Made by a program: the position numbers and the translations under genes. The notes beneath the pieces were generated by a model. That model was not told the DNA's origin. It did not search any database and worked only from the letters and a program-made list of their open reading frames with translations. This document shows, one piece after another, positions 54,137 to 64,000 of a stretch of DNA of 64,000 nucleotides (positions are counted from its first letter, which is position 1; every line of letters begins with the position of its first letter). This stretch comes from Massospora cicadina. Taxonomy: Eukaryota > Entomophthoromycota > Entomophthoromycetes > Entomophthorales > Entomophthoraceae. The stretch is from positions 930,001-994,000 of the forward strand of contig JAKSZP010000001.1 in the NCBI GenBank assembly GCA_022478985.1. The letters run 5' to 3'.

Positions 54137-57100
54137 TTATGGGAAGGGGGAGGGAACGTGTGTAGGGGGCGTAGCCACTATTGAGCACGTGTGGAGGAAG
54201 GGGTCTGATTTGATGAACCAGACTGGGAACCAGGAGGAGACCAGCTGCCGGCGACGTGGTGGGAGATATCCAAACATCCACACTTGAAAGTGATCCACCA
54301 AATGAGACCGGAATCTGTGGACAGCTTCAGGGAGGGTGGGGATGGATCCGGCGATGGCATCCAAGACAATCGTGTGGATAGTCCACATGGCGATTGCAAC
54401 CACCAGAGCACGAAGGGAGGGTGGGAGGGGGAGGCCATTGATGAAGCAAACATATCTCTTGACAGACTGAAGGGATGTGTTTGATCCTGGCCTAGCAGAC
54501 GTTGGACTTCGCGCCATATTACTTTAGAGGTGGGGCACTTCTCCAGGCGGTGAAACAGCGTTCCATACTGGCCACACACGACACAGGATGAGTGTAAAGC
54601 ATTAGAGCGCTCAGCTGTACGATACACCCGCCTCAGGCAGCGCCACACATGGGAACGGACTTGAGGCTGCAACAGAGGATGGTGTGCGTATTTCCAGATA
54701 GTCTTTTGGGTCTCAGTGGAATAAGGGATGTCCATCATGTCCAGGTAGTCCACCCTGGATAGGACTTGGGGTCGAATGGGGATCACGCCATCATGGATGG
54801 GTAGCCCCTGTACCTCTTGTGTGAACTGAGGAGAGGGGCGGCCTCTTTGGGTTGTATGTCCACTAATACGAATTCTTCACTCTGCGCTTCGCATGGAGAG
54901 TAGGATTCGTTTGTAGTGGGTTTTGGTCCCGTGAGGACCTGTGGCTGATGTGTGTGATGCGAGGTATTTCATCAGGGAGTGGGGGTTTGATGGATTGTTG
55001 AGGCCCAAGGCTCAGGAGAAGTTGGAGCGGGCCACGCGGGACCAGTGTTGGGATGGGAGTGTAGGAGCAGTGACGGCCGCAATCCAGGTGCCTAGGATCT
55101 TGGCGGCATGGGCTTTGAAGTCAAGTAGGCCCATGCCACCATGATGATGAGGGCCAATCATGACCTCTAGCTGTACTGGTGGAGGGCGGCCTGACCAAAG
55201 CCAACCTTGTAGCAAAGCATACAGGAATTTGAAGAAGCTTGGGGAGAAGGGGATGGCGTGGGCTCCAAACCAGACTTTGGATAGGAGCATAGAGTTGGCA
55301 AGAACAACCCTGCCAGTGAGGGTAGTAGGGTGGGCTCTGAGAGAGGCGATTCGCTTCGTCACGTTGTCCAGTATATGGCCCTCCATTACTGCTGACGCGT
55401 ATCCTCCTGCCTCCAACCACACGCCCAGATGGCTTACCAGTCCTATGGTAGGTCGCGGCACAAAGGGGAGCACCAGTGGAGCGGTGTGTTTTGAGTTAGT
55501 AAGGCGTGGACTTGGGCGAGCAGCTGGGCTGGGTTGGGAACTACTTGCTGGGGCCCAGCAGTTCTGAAACTGACCAAGGAGGATGATTTCAGTTTTGGAG
55601 GCGTTCAGTGCCACGTTGCTTACCCGGGAATATTCCTGGATGAGGGCTTCAAGCGCGCGTGCATCTTTATTATTAGACACCCCCACCACGCAATCATCTG
55701 CAAATGCCATCATCTTGACTGGGGTTTGGCCTGGCACATGGACCCCAGTGAGTTGGGCATTCACATTTCGCAGTAGTGGGTCAAGGCTGAAGTTGTATAA
55801 GAGTGGGCTCAGGGGGTCCCCTTGTTGCAGGCCCCTTTGAGGATGGACTACATCTGTTAGGAAACCTGGGCCGCGCACAGCCATTGTTGCAGATTCCGTG
55901 AGCAGCATCACCCAGTTAATGAAGCGGGGAGGTAGGCGGAATTGTTGGAGGCAGGCCCTAAGGTATTCCCAGTTTACTCTATCATAGGCCTTTTGTTGGT
56001 CCAAGAATACAAGTGCCCCAGAGGCTGTGGACTGACACACATTAGCCACAGAGTGCACGTTATCCCAAATCGACCTTCTGGGGATGAAACCAAATTGTTC
56101 TGGAGAGATGGTGGCAGATGCTACAGTCCCTAAACGGTTAGCCATAATTTTTGATAAAATTTTGGTGTCTGTGCTTGTTAGAGAAATGGGGCGCCAGTTG
56201 GCTAAGTCTAGCCTATCCCCTTTCTTGAAGAGTGTGACTGTAAAAGCCTCATGTCCTCCTGGTAGGAGGCGCATTTCCAACAGGCTTTGGTTGAGTGAGG
56301 CTAGCAGCAATGGGGATATGTATTTAAAATATTTTTTGTAGAACTCATATGGAATGCCATCTGGGCCTGGGCATTTTCAGTTTGGCGCACCGCGAATGGT
56401 AGTCCATAATTTGTTTGGAGTAATTAAATTCATTATTTCCGGGTATCGGAAAATGGTGCAGATATGAGCTCTGTCAAGAAATTTCGCTATTTTGGCCAGC
56501 TAAATTGGTTCAGCTCAGTATAACTTGGAGTAATATCTTTGCGTTTCAATTGCCACTTTGGCCGGTGTATCCATGATAGAATTATCCGATCTTTGCACCT
56601 GTGTGCAGGCCACGCTCTGGCGTTGTGCAAAAATTTTTTTGAAGTAGTATGCGGTGCACTTGTCACCTTTAGTGATGCATGTGGCCCTGTATTGGACACA
56701 AACCCAATGTTTGTGTTGCCTTTCAAGTGCGTTGAGGTGGGCTGCTGCCTCCGCCCACTTCTGGCCCCATGCAGGGCTATATCCTGAGGCTGGAATGTTG
56801 GACTCCAAGTGGGCCAATTCTGCCAGCGCGCGTGATATAACCGCCAATGTGGCTCGTGAGCGTCTGGATGAGAGATGGCGATAGTGGCGGATGGTGTCTT
56901 TTTTGAAAGTTGCCCATGTGGAAATGGGGTCCGCACAAAATGGTGCAACAAACAATTTTGCCAAAGTTGCCTCTTCCACCCACATGGAAAATCCTGGTGA
57001 CGCTAGCTCTGGGGGGCGGATTTTGCACCAATGTGGGGCCTTTGCAACTGTGATGGGTAAGTGGTATGTTTTCGAGACCAGTCGGTGGTCAGAGAATTCC

Positions 57101-57765
57101 ATTTTCGTTGTTTTGAAGTGGGAGATGTGGGGTTGGAATTTCGCCGGTGCTAGAATAAGGTCAATGCAGGTCATGGACCTTAATTGGCTATTGTGGATGT
57201 GGGGACGCGTCATGTTTTTGAGCAGTGGGGCATGTTGCAGCAGCGCATCCATTAACCCAAGGGTGGCTTTTAGAACGCGTAGTTCTATGTGACCCTGTGG
57301 GGCGTGGGGTGAGGGCGGCCACCAGTCTGTTGGTGAGGTTAGCCAACAGTTCATGTCGCCGATTAGGAAAGAATTGGGGGATAGCGGGAGGGATTTGACC
57401 GACGAGAAAATTCCCAACGCTCTTGTGCACCGTTTGGGGCATAAATGTTGACAATTGTGTGTGCAACATCGGCCCATGAGAAGGTGACAACGAGCACTCA
57501 GTCATTTAGGAATGTTTCTGAAGATGTAAATTTGAAAAAATTGTTTTTCCAAATTAGCACCCCACAGTGCTTCGACCAAAAGGATAGGGATGGTAGGAGC
57601 ATTGTTTTCCAAGCATCCTCAGAACCTCATGGACAGTGGGTTTCCTGGATGGCCAGGATATCCATGGGTAAATTATTTTGTAAAAAACTCAGTTTCCTAG
57701 CCTAGGATGGGGAGGCCTTGAGTCTGGCAATATTCAGCATCCCTAGAGTGAAGGTTTCCCCCATC
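54137..57765 (-). pseudogene. LINE-2 ORF2: endonuclease, reverse transcriptase, C-terminal CCHC
   Basis: It starts MGETFTLGMLNIARL at about 57765. Endonuclease motifs follow in order: LNIA, DILAIQETH, NIYAPN, FLIGDMNCW, and MEFSDHRLVS, covering all usual APE catalytic residues. The RT frame 56310-55012 (432 codons) has WRPISLTSTDTKILSKIMAN, QFGFIPRRS, DQQKAYDRVNWEYL, GLQQGDPLSPLLYN and MAFADDCVVGVS. The C-terminus has CVVCGQYGTLFHRLEKC at about 54590. Stops and shifts at about 57720, 57640, 57500, 56500, 56380 and 54890 break it. Confidence 0.93.
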
Positions 57766-57770
57766 GCACC

Positions 57771-59186
57771 TTAGATGTGAGGGGGTGGGCCCCCTGGCCC
57801 ACCAGCCTCTTCCAGGTCCCCATGGGCTTTCACAGCAGCGCGGGTATTAGCAGCAACACTATCGGGGTTTTTGTTAATTTTTGTGGAAAGAGTCACATTG
57901 GCTTTGGCCTTCGCTTTTTGTTTTCCTGATGTCAGACGAATTTTTTGCGGTGCGGATAAGTTTGGTGCACCGTCAAGTGGGGCAAAAAAAATTTTTTTGT
58001 TTGGGATAGGTCCCAAGTCAGTTTCAACTGGGGCTTGGGTGCAGCGATTGGGTGAGATCAAATCTCCCATTGGATCCTCGGATTGAGTGGCCCATTCAGC
58101 TTGGGCCTCCCAATCTGATTGGGTGATGGATTCCCGAGTTGCTTCTGCCGCGAAGGTCTCCATGTCCTCCTAGCGTTGTGAGTGTGGGATGGTGGTGGTG
58201 ACCTTGGCCGCTTCCTTGGCCGCAGTCCTATGGGCCTGCTTGGCCTTCTTCCACTCCTGCGGGGAGATGGGCTTTACCAATAGGTAGCAGCCTTGTGCTC
58301 CCCACGGGAAAGCCTCTTTGGTGCTTGCGGTTGGTTCGTAGTGCGCCTCTCCGCTGGCCATGGCCGCCGAGGGGTGCTCTTGGAATGTAACGCCCTCTTT
58401 AATGGGGCACGTGTGTGCCTTATGGCCGAACGTGTCACAGTGGGTGCAAATGGGGGGCGCGCTGTCCACGGTTACCCGGAATGGGTGGGTGGTGTGCCCT
58501 GCAATATCAATAAAGGTGGAGTGCGGGATCTGGGTTAGGTCCTTCATGATCTCCTCAGATGGGGTCAGAACTGCGATGGCTTTGCCAGTGCACAGGTGTG
58601 GCATCAGCATGAAACGTTGCATTTTGAAAGATTGTATTTCGCTGTATATGGCGAGACCATCTTTCAGGTGTTGCTCCAAAATGTCACGTTTTACTGTAGT
58701 AGGCAAAAAGTCAAATGTGAGGAAAATTTGGTTTGATTTTGTCCATCTGGTGCGTTTAGTTTCGATGACCCGTTGCCCTTCAGGGAGGTCAACCACTACG
58801 CGCACCGCTGCAGCCTCGTCTGCTGCTATTTTGCTTTCAAAACCTAGGTTTAGCCAACCGCGTGACATGGAGTGAGGTGCAATGTACACCGCGGTTGGGA
58901 AAATTTTGTGTACATCTTCACAAAATTTTTCCCATAGGGCCATTTTTTGGATGTCCAGATACACACAGACTCCAAATTCCACCGACAAAAGTGGCTGGGA
59001 ATGTGGCTTATTGATGTACTGGTTGCATCATGCTTGCCATGCGAGTATCTCTGGGGAAATTGTGACCGCCAGTTTTTTTAGATTTTTTTCTATTCCGCCG
59101 GATTCTCTGGGGCGTTTTCAAACGTTAGAGGCCGCGGGCCTTCCGCCTGCTCCTCTTGCCTTGCTTGCCCAACTGCTCCCAGACAT
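57771..59186 (-). pseudogene. LINE-2 ORF1: RNA-binding zinc-knuckle protein
   Basis: The 272-codon core (58988-58170) begins SVEFGVCVYLDIQKMALWEK and has GWLNLGFESKIAADEAAAVR, IFLTFDFLPTTVKRDILEQH and a CCHC knuckle CTHCDTFGHKAHTC. A TAG at about 58167 (CAG in LINE-1) separates it from an in-frame 130-codon tail with KKIFFAPLDGAPNLSAPQKI. The ATG at 59186 is followed by a TGA shared with LINE-1 and a second stop near 59027. It ends just upstream of ORF2, leaving a very short gap. Confidence 0.9.
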
Positions 59187-59835
59187 GGGCGCAGACTAAT
59201 CCCCTCTATGAGATTATCAAACTAGATTTAGTCTTGAATTGAATGGGTTGCAAAAGTGTTTGCAACGAGAAAGAAAAGTTAGCTGGTTAGCAATTATTAA
59301 TCAGTGATAATATATGAATTTTAAAGTTCTTTTATTTAATATTGGCCAGGTTGATAGAAAACAGAACTGAGAAGCCTCCAGCTCCCAGTTCCTTCCCTAT
59401 ATACACATGCTACAAGATAATATAAAATATAACACAAGCTTATGGTGCTAATCTAACTGATACTTGGTGTAAACCTTACAGCAGGATTGCGGAATCCTCA
59501 CTCAATGGTTCTGTACCAGTTCTGATCCTCAACAGTTCCGCGCCAGTTCCATTTTGAATCCTGAACGAACCGCGAAACTTCCAAGCATCCATTCCATTCC
59601 ATTCTCGATTCAAATTCAAATTGAATCTCGAAACTACCTCTGTTAGTTGATTCCCATTTTTCCTCGACTTGGACGTCCATCTTGCTCCTTGGCCTCCTTC
59701 AAGCTCCTGCTCCTTAGGCGTCCTTGCCAGGACCAACGCCCCCTCCTCCTCCATACATCCAGACACAGCCTGCCCTGTCTTACCAGTGATCATGGCAATG
59801 TGATGCTGAGGATAGACCTCAACTGTCACAGGTTT

Positions 59836-60395
59836 TGACCACCCCATAGCATCTGGAATCTAATGGAATGGTGGAGCAGGTTAACGGAACATTAGTGAAC
59901 ATCCTCCATAAATTGGTAAATGATTGACCCTTGGAATGGAGCGCCCTCCTACCCACGGCGGTATTCACATATAATATTAGCTATCATTTGGCCACTGGTA
60001 AGAGCCTGTTTCAACTGCTGTATGGTCGACATCTGGCTCTGCTTGCTTTGCTATATTTGTGTGTAGAGGACACTGGTGGGGTGAATCCTCAGCAATATCT
60101 AAATCAACTCATGGATACTTTGATCAAGTTGCAAACAGAAGCCTACTCCACCAGTCTAGTGAAGAAAAACCACGAACAGGTAGCCAACCAGAAGCGCCAG
60201 AGCAGACTTCCATTTTTTGCTGTAGGGGATTACGTTTTATTCCACAATCAGCATGGATTTGGACGAAAAAATAAGCTCTCCAACATTTGGGTTGGCCCAT
60301 TCAAGATTTTTAAGAAGACTGAAATGGATGTCTACACAATTAAGGAACCCACTGTGGGTTGGGTTATCAACCAAGTCCACGCAAAGTTCCTTTGA
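59836..60395 (+). pseudogene. J/K integrase, C-terminal part
   Basis: It resumes with TTPYHLESNGMVEQVNGTLV (catalytic Glu present) and, after a stop, WSALLPTAVFTYNISYHLAT and FQLLYGRHLALLALLYLC. The C-terminal module reads VGDYVLFHNQHGFGRKNKLS and NIWVGPFKIFKKTEMDVYTI. It ends with GWVINQVHAKFL then TGA at about 60395. The 154-codon frame at 59931-60395 is intact. It joins exactly to 48543 once B and one GGTTT are removed. Confidence 0.93.
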
Positions 60396-60440
60396 GCATA
60401 CAAACAGTAAGAACCTATAATCCAGTCAAGGAGGGGGTAA

Positions 60441-60905
60441 TGTCACGATTCCAATATGACTGTACAATAAGCTCTAAGTCAATATGGCGGGATGTATGTA
60501 ATCCACTGGAATTAAACGGGTACTGGTGATTTTAGTGCTTTGAAATGAGGCATCTGGAGAATCAAGAGGATTTATTCTGAGATTCAATACAAATGAGAGT
60601 AAGTTGAAAAAGGGAAGCAGAATAGAAGGTTACCAAGCCGAGGACGCATCCAGCTGGGAACCTAGGTATAAAGAGTCTGATGGAAGCTAAAGGTTTAGGA
60701 GGTTTTTTAGTAGAAAGGAGAGCGCAGATAAACTCTGCGATTATATTATAATAAAAGAGATATAAGGCGATAGCTCCATACATCTTTATTAAGTTTAATA
60801 TAAAGTCAGCGATCCTCATATCATCTGATTTGGTTGCTCAGTGGCTCAAACCCTGTGCAAAACCAACTTGGAAGTATCGAGCCCAAAACGCTGAGAATTA
60901 ACACA
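60441..60905 (+). repeat. J/K 3' LTR
   Basis: It follows the tract AAGGAGGGGGTAA and starts TGTCACGATTCC. It ends near GAGAATTAACACA; the last two bases are uncertain. It is alignable with 31591-32139 but much diverged. A TATA-like TAGGTATAAAGAGTC lies near 60663 and AATAAAAGAGATATAAGG near 60751. Confidence 0.75.
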
Positions 60906-62255
60906 TCATAATGCCAACAATGTATTTGGCCAAAGCGTCTTCATCTTTGGGGCGGGCATCTGGGAATTTAACAAATGTGGCAATGTTGGTTCAGGTTATT
61001 TTTGCTTTCAGATTCCGTGCTACTGTTACCATGTTCTGGATGGCTTCAGTGATGTTTTTGTGTAAAGTTTTCATGTTGATCTTACTTTGTGCAGTAAGAT
61101 CTATGGGGATAATAGGAGTTGGAATTCCTCCTGCAAGTGCAGCCACAGATTTGGCAGCAGCTTTGTGGAGCAGATGGCAATCTGGTGTGGCGGCTGCTTC
61201 TACTGCAAGCTGGTGGTCGCTGTAGAATGGTTTGGCGTTAGGTTGTGGGACATATTTCTGAGGCAGGAATTTTCTATCCCATTCTGCGTTACAGAGCTGC
61301 TCAACTTTCAGTGACAGTTCTTTGACGACGTTATCTGATTTTTCAATTTCATCCAAATACTCCCATGGGTTTTGGTTGAATTGGATTGGGGAATCAGCGT
61401 ATGGTTGAGGATTGGCTGGTTTTCTGGAATTTGCCTGGGATCAAACTGGGGTCCAATCCTGTGCTTGATTGGAAGAATCATGTGTGGCCCTGAGGCAAGT
61501 GGATGCTGATTGGTGGCTGCAGGTGCAGCTGCAGCATTAGGCATTGGAGGAGGGGAAGGTAGGATCATACCTCATGTCAGAGTTGGCGCGGGGTGGGCGG
61601 TGGATAGGTGGGCATCAGGCAAACTTTTGGTGTTGGTGGAAATTTCTGAGTATGGGCATTTTCACTTTGAGTGGTTTGACTCAAAACAGGATGGACAAAT
61701 CGTCCATCCGCCCTCAACATGGGCCCAGAACGGATGGTCAGGGGCAGATGGGATGGTGGTGCAAGGTGGAATTGCCAAAGAAATTTTCATAAAATTCAGG
61801 GCTGATTGTGGCATATGCCCAAGGCCCAGAGAGTCGTGTGGCCCCATTTGGGACCACAAATTGTAAGATGAGGTTGGCGTCGTAGGCTGACAAACCTTCC
61901 ATCAGCTCCTGGTGGAGCACTTCAGGGGGTAGGTGGGCAGGCTATCAAACTGAACCACCAAGATGGTGTCTGTTGGGAGCTGGGTCTGAGTTGTTGGGAG
62001 GGGAATATTATTGAATATTAGTGGCACCATTGCTGCAATTGCTGCATCAGCTTCACAGGGGAATCCAAGATCAAAGTATCCCTTATAGGGGTGGAAGTCA
62101 ATAAAACAGGCTGGTGTCATCACCACCTGAGCCATTTTGATAATGGATTAGTTGTCGTAGGGGAAATATTTCCCATATTTGACCCTAAGGCCAAAATGCA
62201 TGTTGCTCTGGGGGAACACCAGGGGTGTGGGATCTACCAGCAGATGCCACAAATT
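60906..62255 (-). pseudogene. Fragment of a second LINE-ORF1-like zinc-knuckle gene
   Basis: On the minus strand, in several frames: NLWHLLVDPTPLVFPQSNMH, FGLRVKYGKYFPYDN, FIDFHPYKGYFDLGFPCEAD, ILVVQFDSLPTYPLK, a half-kept knuckle CPSCFESNH, and FYSDHQLAVEAAATPDCHLL. Each piece has its counterpart, in order, in the extra gene of G at 37400-36000. The end near 60906 (TNIATFVKFPDARPKDEDAL, matching FTQLPEARKEAEVLLAAFVE of G) is cut by the J/K LTR. The other end runs into the LTR of H. The host element is therefore an older G-like or LINE element. Confidence 0.65.
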
Positions 62256-62950
62256 TTTTATTAAAGTGAGAAATTTACTTTTTCAATAAAAGTTATAAAT
62301 AACGCTTTGTTAAAGTTTATATGTTTTTTATTGTTTAAGTGGGGCAAAACCAAGAAAGGTTCTTTTTTCAATACTAGTATCTCCTATTTAAACTAGTTCA
62401 AATCCTGGGACCATGAGTATTTGGGGCTAAAGTATATTAAAGCTGAGTCATCCTAATCAGGAAATGTAGGCTTTTGGCCTATCAGATCAAAGATAAATAT
62501 TTTGAGGCAAAACTGACCCGTGTGGTAAGGATTTGATGAATTGTATCCAATCACCAGTGAGTAAAATATTCTCACCTTGGAGGTGGTCAGACTCATGTGG
62601 TAATTATTGGTTAATTTGCACCTTATAATCCTCAAGTAAAATCTTCTCACCTCAGAGGTGATCAGACCCCTGTGGTAACGAACACCCCAAGTTTGGCTGA
62701 GAAGTCGGAGCAATCCTATTATTAGTTATTACCTTATTAAGCTGATTCTGGTTATAAACCATATTTTTCTGATAGTTAGGATTCCACCGAGATTCTGCCA
62801 AAGTCTTTTTGCTGTTGGTTCTCATATTGTTGATAACCACAATATTATTCAAAGATTGGGCAGGAGATGGGCCAATCATGGTAGTAGATTTGGGGAGCAC
62901 TTGTACCTCCAACATTCTTTTTCATAAGTTGAGAAGGATAATGTCCAACA
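62256..62950 (-). repeat. Element H 3' LTR (left edge approximate)
   Basis: The right edge at 62950 (GTCCAACA in plus orientation) adjoins a minus-strand polypurine tract CTTGAGGGGGGCAA at 62951-62964. The left edge is set only where the ORF1-like coding similarity ends. AATAAAAGTTATAAAT-type A/T-rich DNA near 62286 may be the polyadenylation region. No partner LTR is in the window. Confidence 0.55.
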
Positions 62951-62985
62951 TTGCCCCCCTCAAGAATGTTGGGAGGGGTGTAGGG

Positions 62986-64000
62986 TCATAGGAAGTGGCC
63001 ATGTACCCGGTTTATGATAATTCTGGTAGCCAAAGACTTTATAGAATACTCATTTCCTATCTTATACAGGATGGTAAATGGCCCCTCCCAGATTGATCTA
63101 AGTTTGCCACTACGTGGAGTTATGCAATTGTGGTAATATAAAACTATATCTGAAACTTGGAAAGAAGGTAAAGGAGCTCGGAGAGCATTGGCAGCTTGGC
63201 CTTCTTTAGTAACTGTTTTAGTTAGGTTGGTCATAGCCTCTGATTGAAGCTGAATGATGTGGTTAGCTAACCTTCACATGGCTTTCTCAGGCTCCTCTCA
63301 TCGAGAGAAGACATCCTTAGCTAGAAGAGCAGGTATGCCTAGTTCCCTGCCATACAAAACTTGGAAATAAAAAATCTTTAAAATCCGATGATAGATAATT
63401 TGGTAAGCCATAAGAGCGCTAGGGAGATAATGATCCCAATGAAGGGGATCATATGAAGCCATTTTCCGTAAGATAGAAACCAAAGTACCATTTGCTCACT
63501 CCACTGTACCATTAGTTGATGGGTTATATGGAGCTGAGAATAGTTGCTGGGCTCCCATGGAAGCAGTTAAGATTTTGACTACTCTGGATGTAAAATTTTT
63601 CCCGTTATCACAGAGTAGTACTTGAGGGCACCCATGTCGAGTGAAAATATTTTGGTGAAGAAAGGTGGCAGTGGCCTTAGCAGTTTGGACCGGCAACGCC
63701 ACAGCTTCAACCCACTTTGTGAAGTGGTCAATGCCTACCAAAATATATCTGTTTCCACCTGTGGTTTGAGGAAGCGTCCCTACTACGTCCAAGCTCATGG
63801 TATGGAATGGCTGTTGCGGGGTAGTCAGCTGATATTGATATCTAGTTTTGAGCTGAGACTGCTTCTTACATGTAAGGCAAGCATCCAAGACTTCGATGAT
63901 GGCTTCCATGATTCCCTCCCAAAAATATTGATCCTTTATCCACTCATAGGTTTTCTTTACTCCTCCATGGCCTAAAGTTGCATGGGCTTCCAGGATAACA
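62986..64000 (-). pseudogene. Element H integrase (runs off the right edge)
   Basis: The core is well kept: MSLDVVGTLPQTTGGNRYIL, VGIDHFTKWVEAVALPVQTA, PQVLLCDNGKNFTS and APYNPSTNGTVE followed by TGA in place of an Arg codon. All three catalytic residues are visible. C-terminal parts are VLYGRELGIPALLAKDVFSR and SFQVSDIVLYYHNCITP, then IWEGPFTILYKIGNEYSI, ending NRVHGHFL near 62986. It is the closest relative of the D integrase here. The zinc finger lies near 63850-64000 (ACLTCKKQ). Confidence 0.9.

Larger units (their letters stand above)
54001..59308 (-). mobile_element. LINE-2: full-length copy of the same LINE family
   Basis: It is collinear with LINE-1 from end to end. The target duplication is AATATATGAATTTT(AAA) at 53987-54003 and 59309-59325, in the LTR of B. 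The 3' end reads CCCCGCAATAAATTTAAATTT on the minus strand. At the 5' junction 28 extra bases (59281-59308, beginning AGCTGGTTAG) lie between the LINE start and the duplication and are absent from LINE-1 and from the target. Longer open frames than in LINE-1 suggest it is the better-kept copy. Confidence 0.96.
48544..59830 (-). mobile_element. Element B: near-complete chromovirus nested in the J/K integrase
   Basis: LTRs at 48544-49367 and 53685-59830 (the latter split by LINE-2; 824 bp each without it) enclose membrane-segment ORF, gag, protease, RT, RNase H, integrase and chromodomain on the minus strand. GGTTT lies on both sides, at 48539-48543 and 59831-59835. The polypurine tract TCTAGGGGGGTGA adjoins the 3' LTR. 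The LTRs are very similar and coding frames are long, so it is the youngest Ty3 element here. It carries a self-priming-type signal (see 53675-53684). Confidence 0.96.
53685..59830 (-). repeat. Element B 5' LTR, split by LINE-2
   Basis: The two parts, 53685-54000 and 59323-59830, add up to 824 bp and match 48544-49367 throughout. In minus orientation U3 starts TGTGACAGTTGAGG, the TATA box is at 59403-59398 and AATAAA lies near 59338. LINE-2 separates U3/R from the U5 part that holds the ORF start, so this LTR can no longer drive B normally. Confidence 0.96.
31591..60905 (+). mobile_element. Element J/K: Ty3/gypsy element split by G and by B
   Basis: The parts read in order on the plus strand: LTR 31591-32139, primer site 32141, gag to 33143, then (after G) gag tail, zinc knuckle, protease, dUTPase-like domain, RT, RNase H and integrase to 48543. 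After B, the integrase resumes at 59836 and ends near 60395. A polypurine tract GGAGGGGGTAA and an LTR at 60441-60905 follow. The two LTRs are alignable but strongly diverged and no target duplication is evident. Very old age or a chimeric origin is possible. Confidence 0.8.

Noticed and set aside
59476..59847. 123-codon ORF in the U3 part of the LTR of B
   Set aside because: The 3' LTR copy carries a stop about half-way and the reading is low-complexity. It is probably chance openness in promoter DNA.

Overview
The window is eukaryotic and consists almost entirely of transposable elements, mostly Ty3/gypsy LTR retrotransposons nested inside one another. I found no convincing host gene, CRISPR array or bacterial-type operon. 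The mix is chromodomain-bearing chromoviruses, one with a Tf1-like self-priming signal, APE-type LINEs with a C-terminal CCHC motif, and a tRNA-derived SINE. This fits a repeat-rich fungus best, but a plant or alga is not excluded. Element names (L, D, F, E, I, J/K, G, B, H, LINE-1, LINE-2) are mine.

Layout, left to right. 1-7113: minus-strand chromovirus-like remnant L, split by LINE-1 (1762-7038, 18-bp target duplication). 7424-about 12560: degenerate minus-strand Ty3 element D. About 12590-23014: older minus-strand element F, split by plus-strand element E (13643-20148, GCCAG duplication). About 23400-30480: minus-strand chromovirus I with an insertion in its integrase. 30639-30940: a SINE with a 15-bp duplication, next to another F-like membrane-segment remnant. 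31591-60905: plus-strand Ty3 element J/K. Its gag is split by minus-strand element G (33144-44871), and its integrase is split by minus-strand chromovirus B (48544-59830, GGTTT duplication). LINE-2 (54001-about 59308) sits in the 5' LTR of B. 60906-about 62255: fragment of a LINE-ORF1-like gene. About 62256-64000: 3' end of minus-strand element H.

The elements fall into two groups. D, E, G, J/K (and H, by its integrase) form one group. D, E, G and J/K share a primer-binding site TGGTGCTCA(C) fused to the start of the gag reading frame, and D, E, G and J/K carry a dUTPase-like domain between protease and reverse transcriptase. G and E also carry a coiled-coil or collagen-like region ahead of Gag. 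G has an extra gene in the env position: a LINE-ORF1-like zinc-knuckle protein whose frame is continuous with the integrase C-terminus, plus an unrelated antisense ORF. B, L, F and the remnant beside the SINE share a hydrophobic multi-pass segment ahead of Gag. In B this segment starts inside the 5' LTR and reads through the LTR/primer-site junction.

The most noteworthy signals are the shared membrane module, the LINE-ORF1-like gene in a Ty3 element, the dUTPase-like domain, and the self-priming signature of B. Nearly every coding region carries stops or frameshifts, so most entries are pseudogenes. Approximate edges are stated as such.
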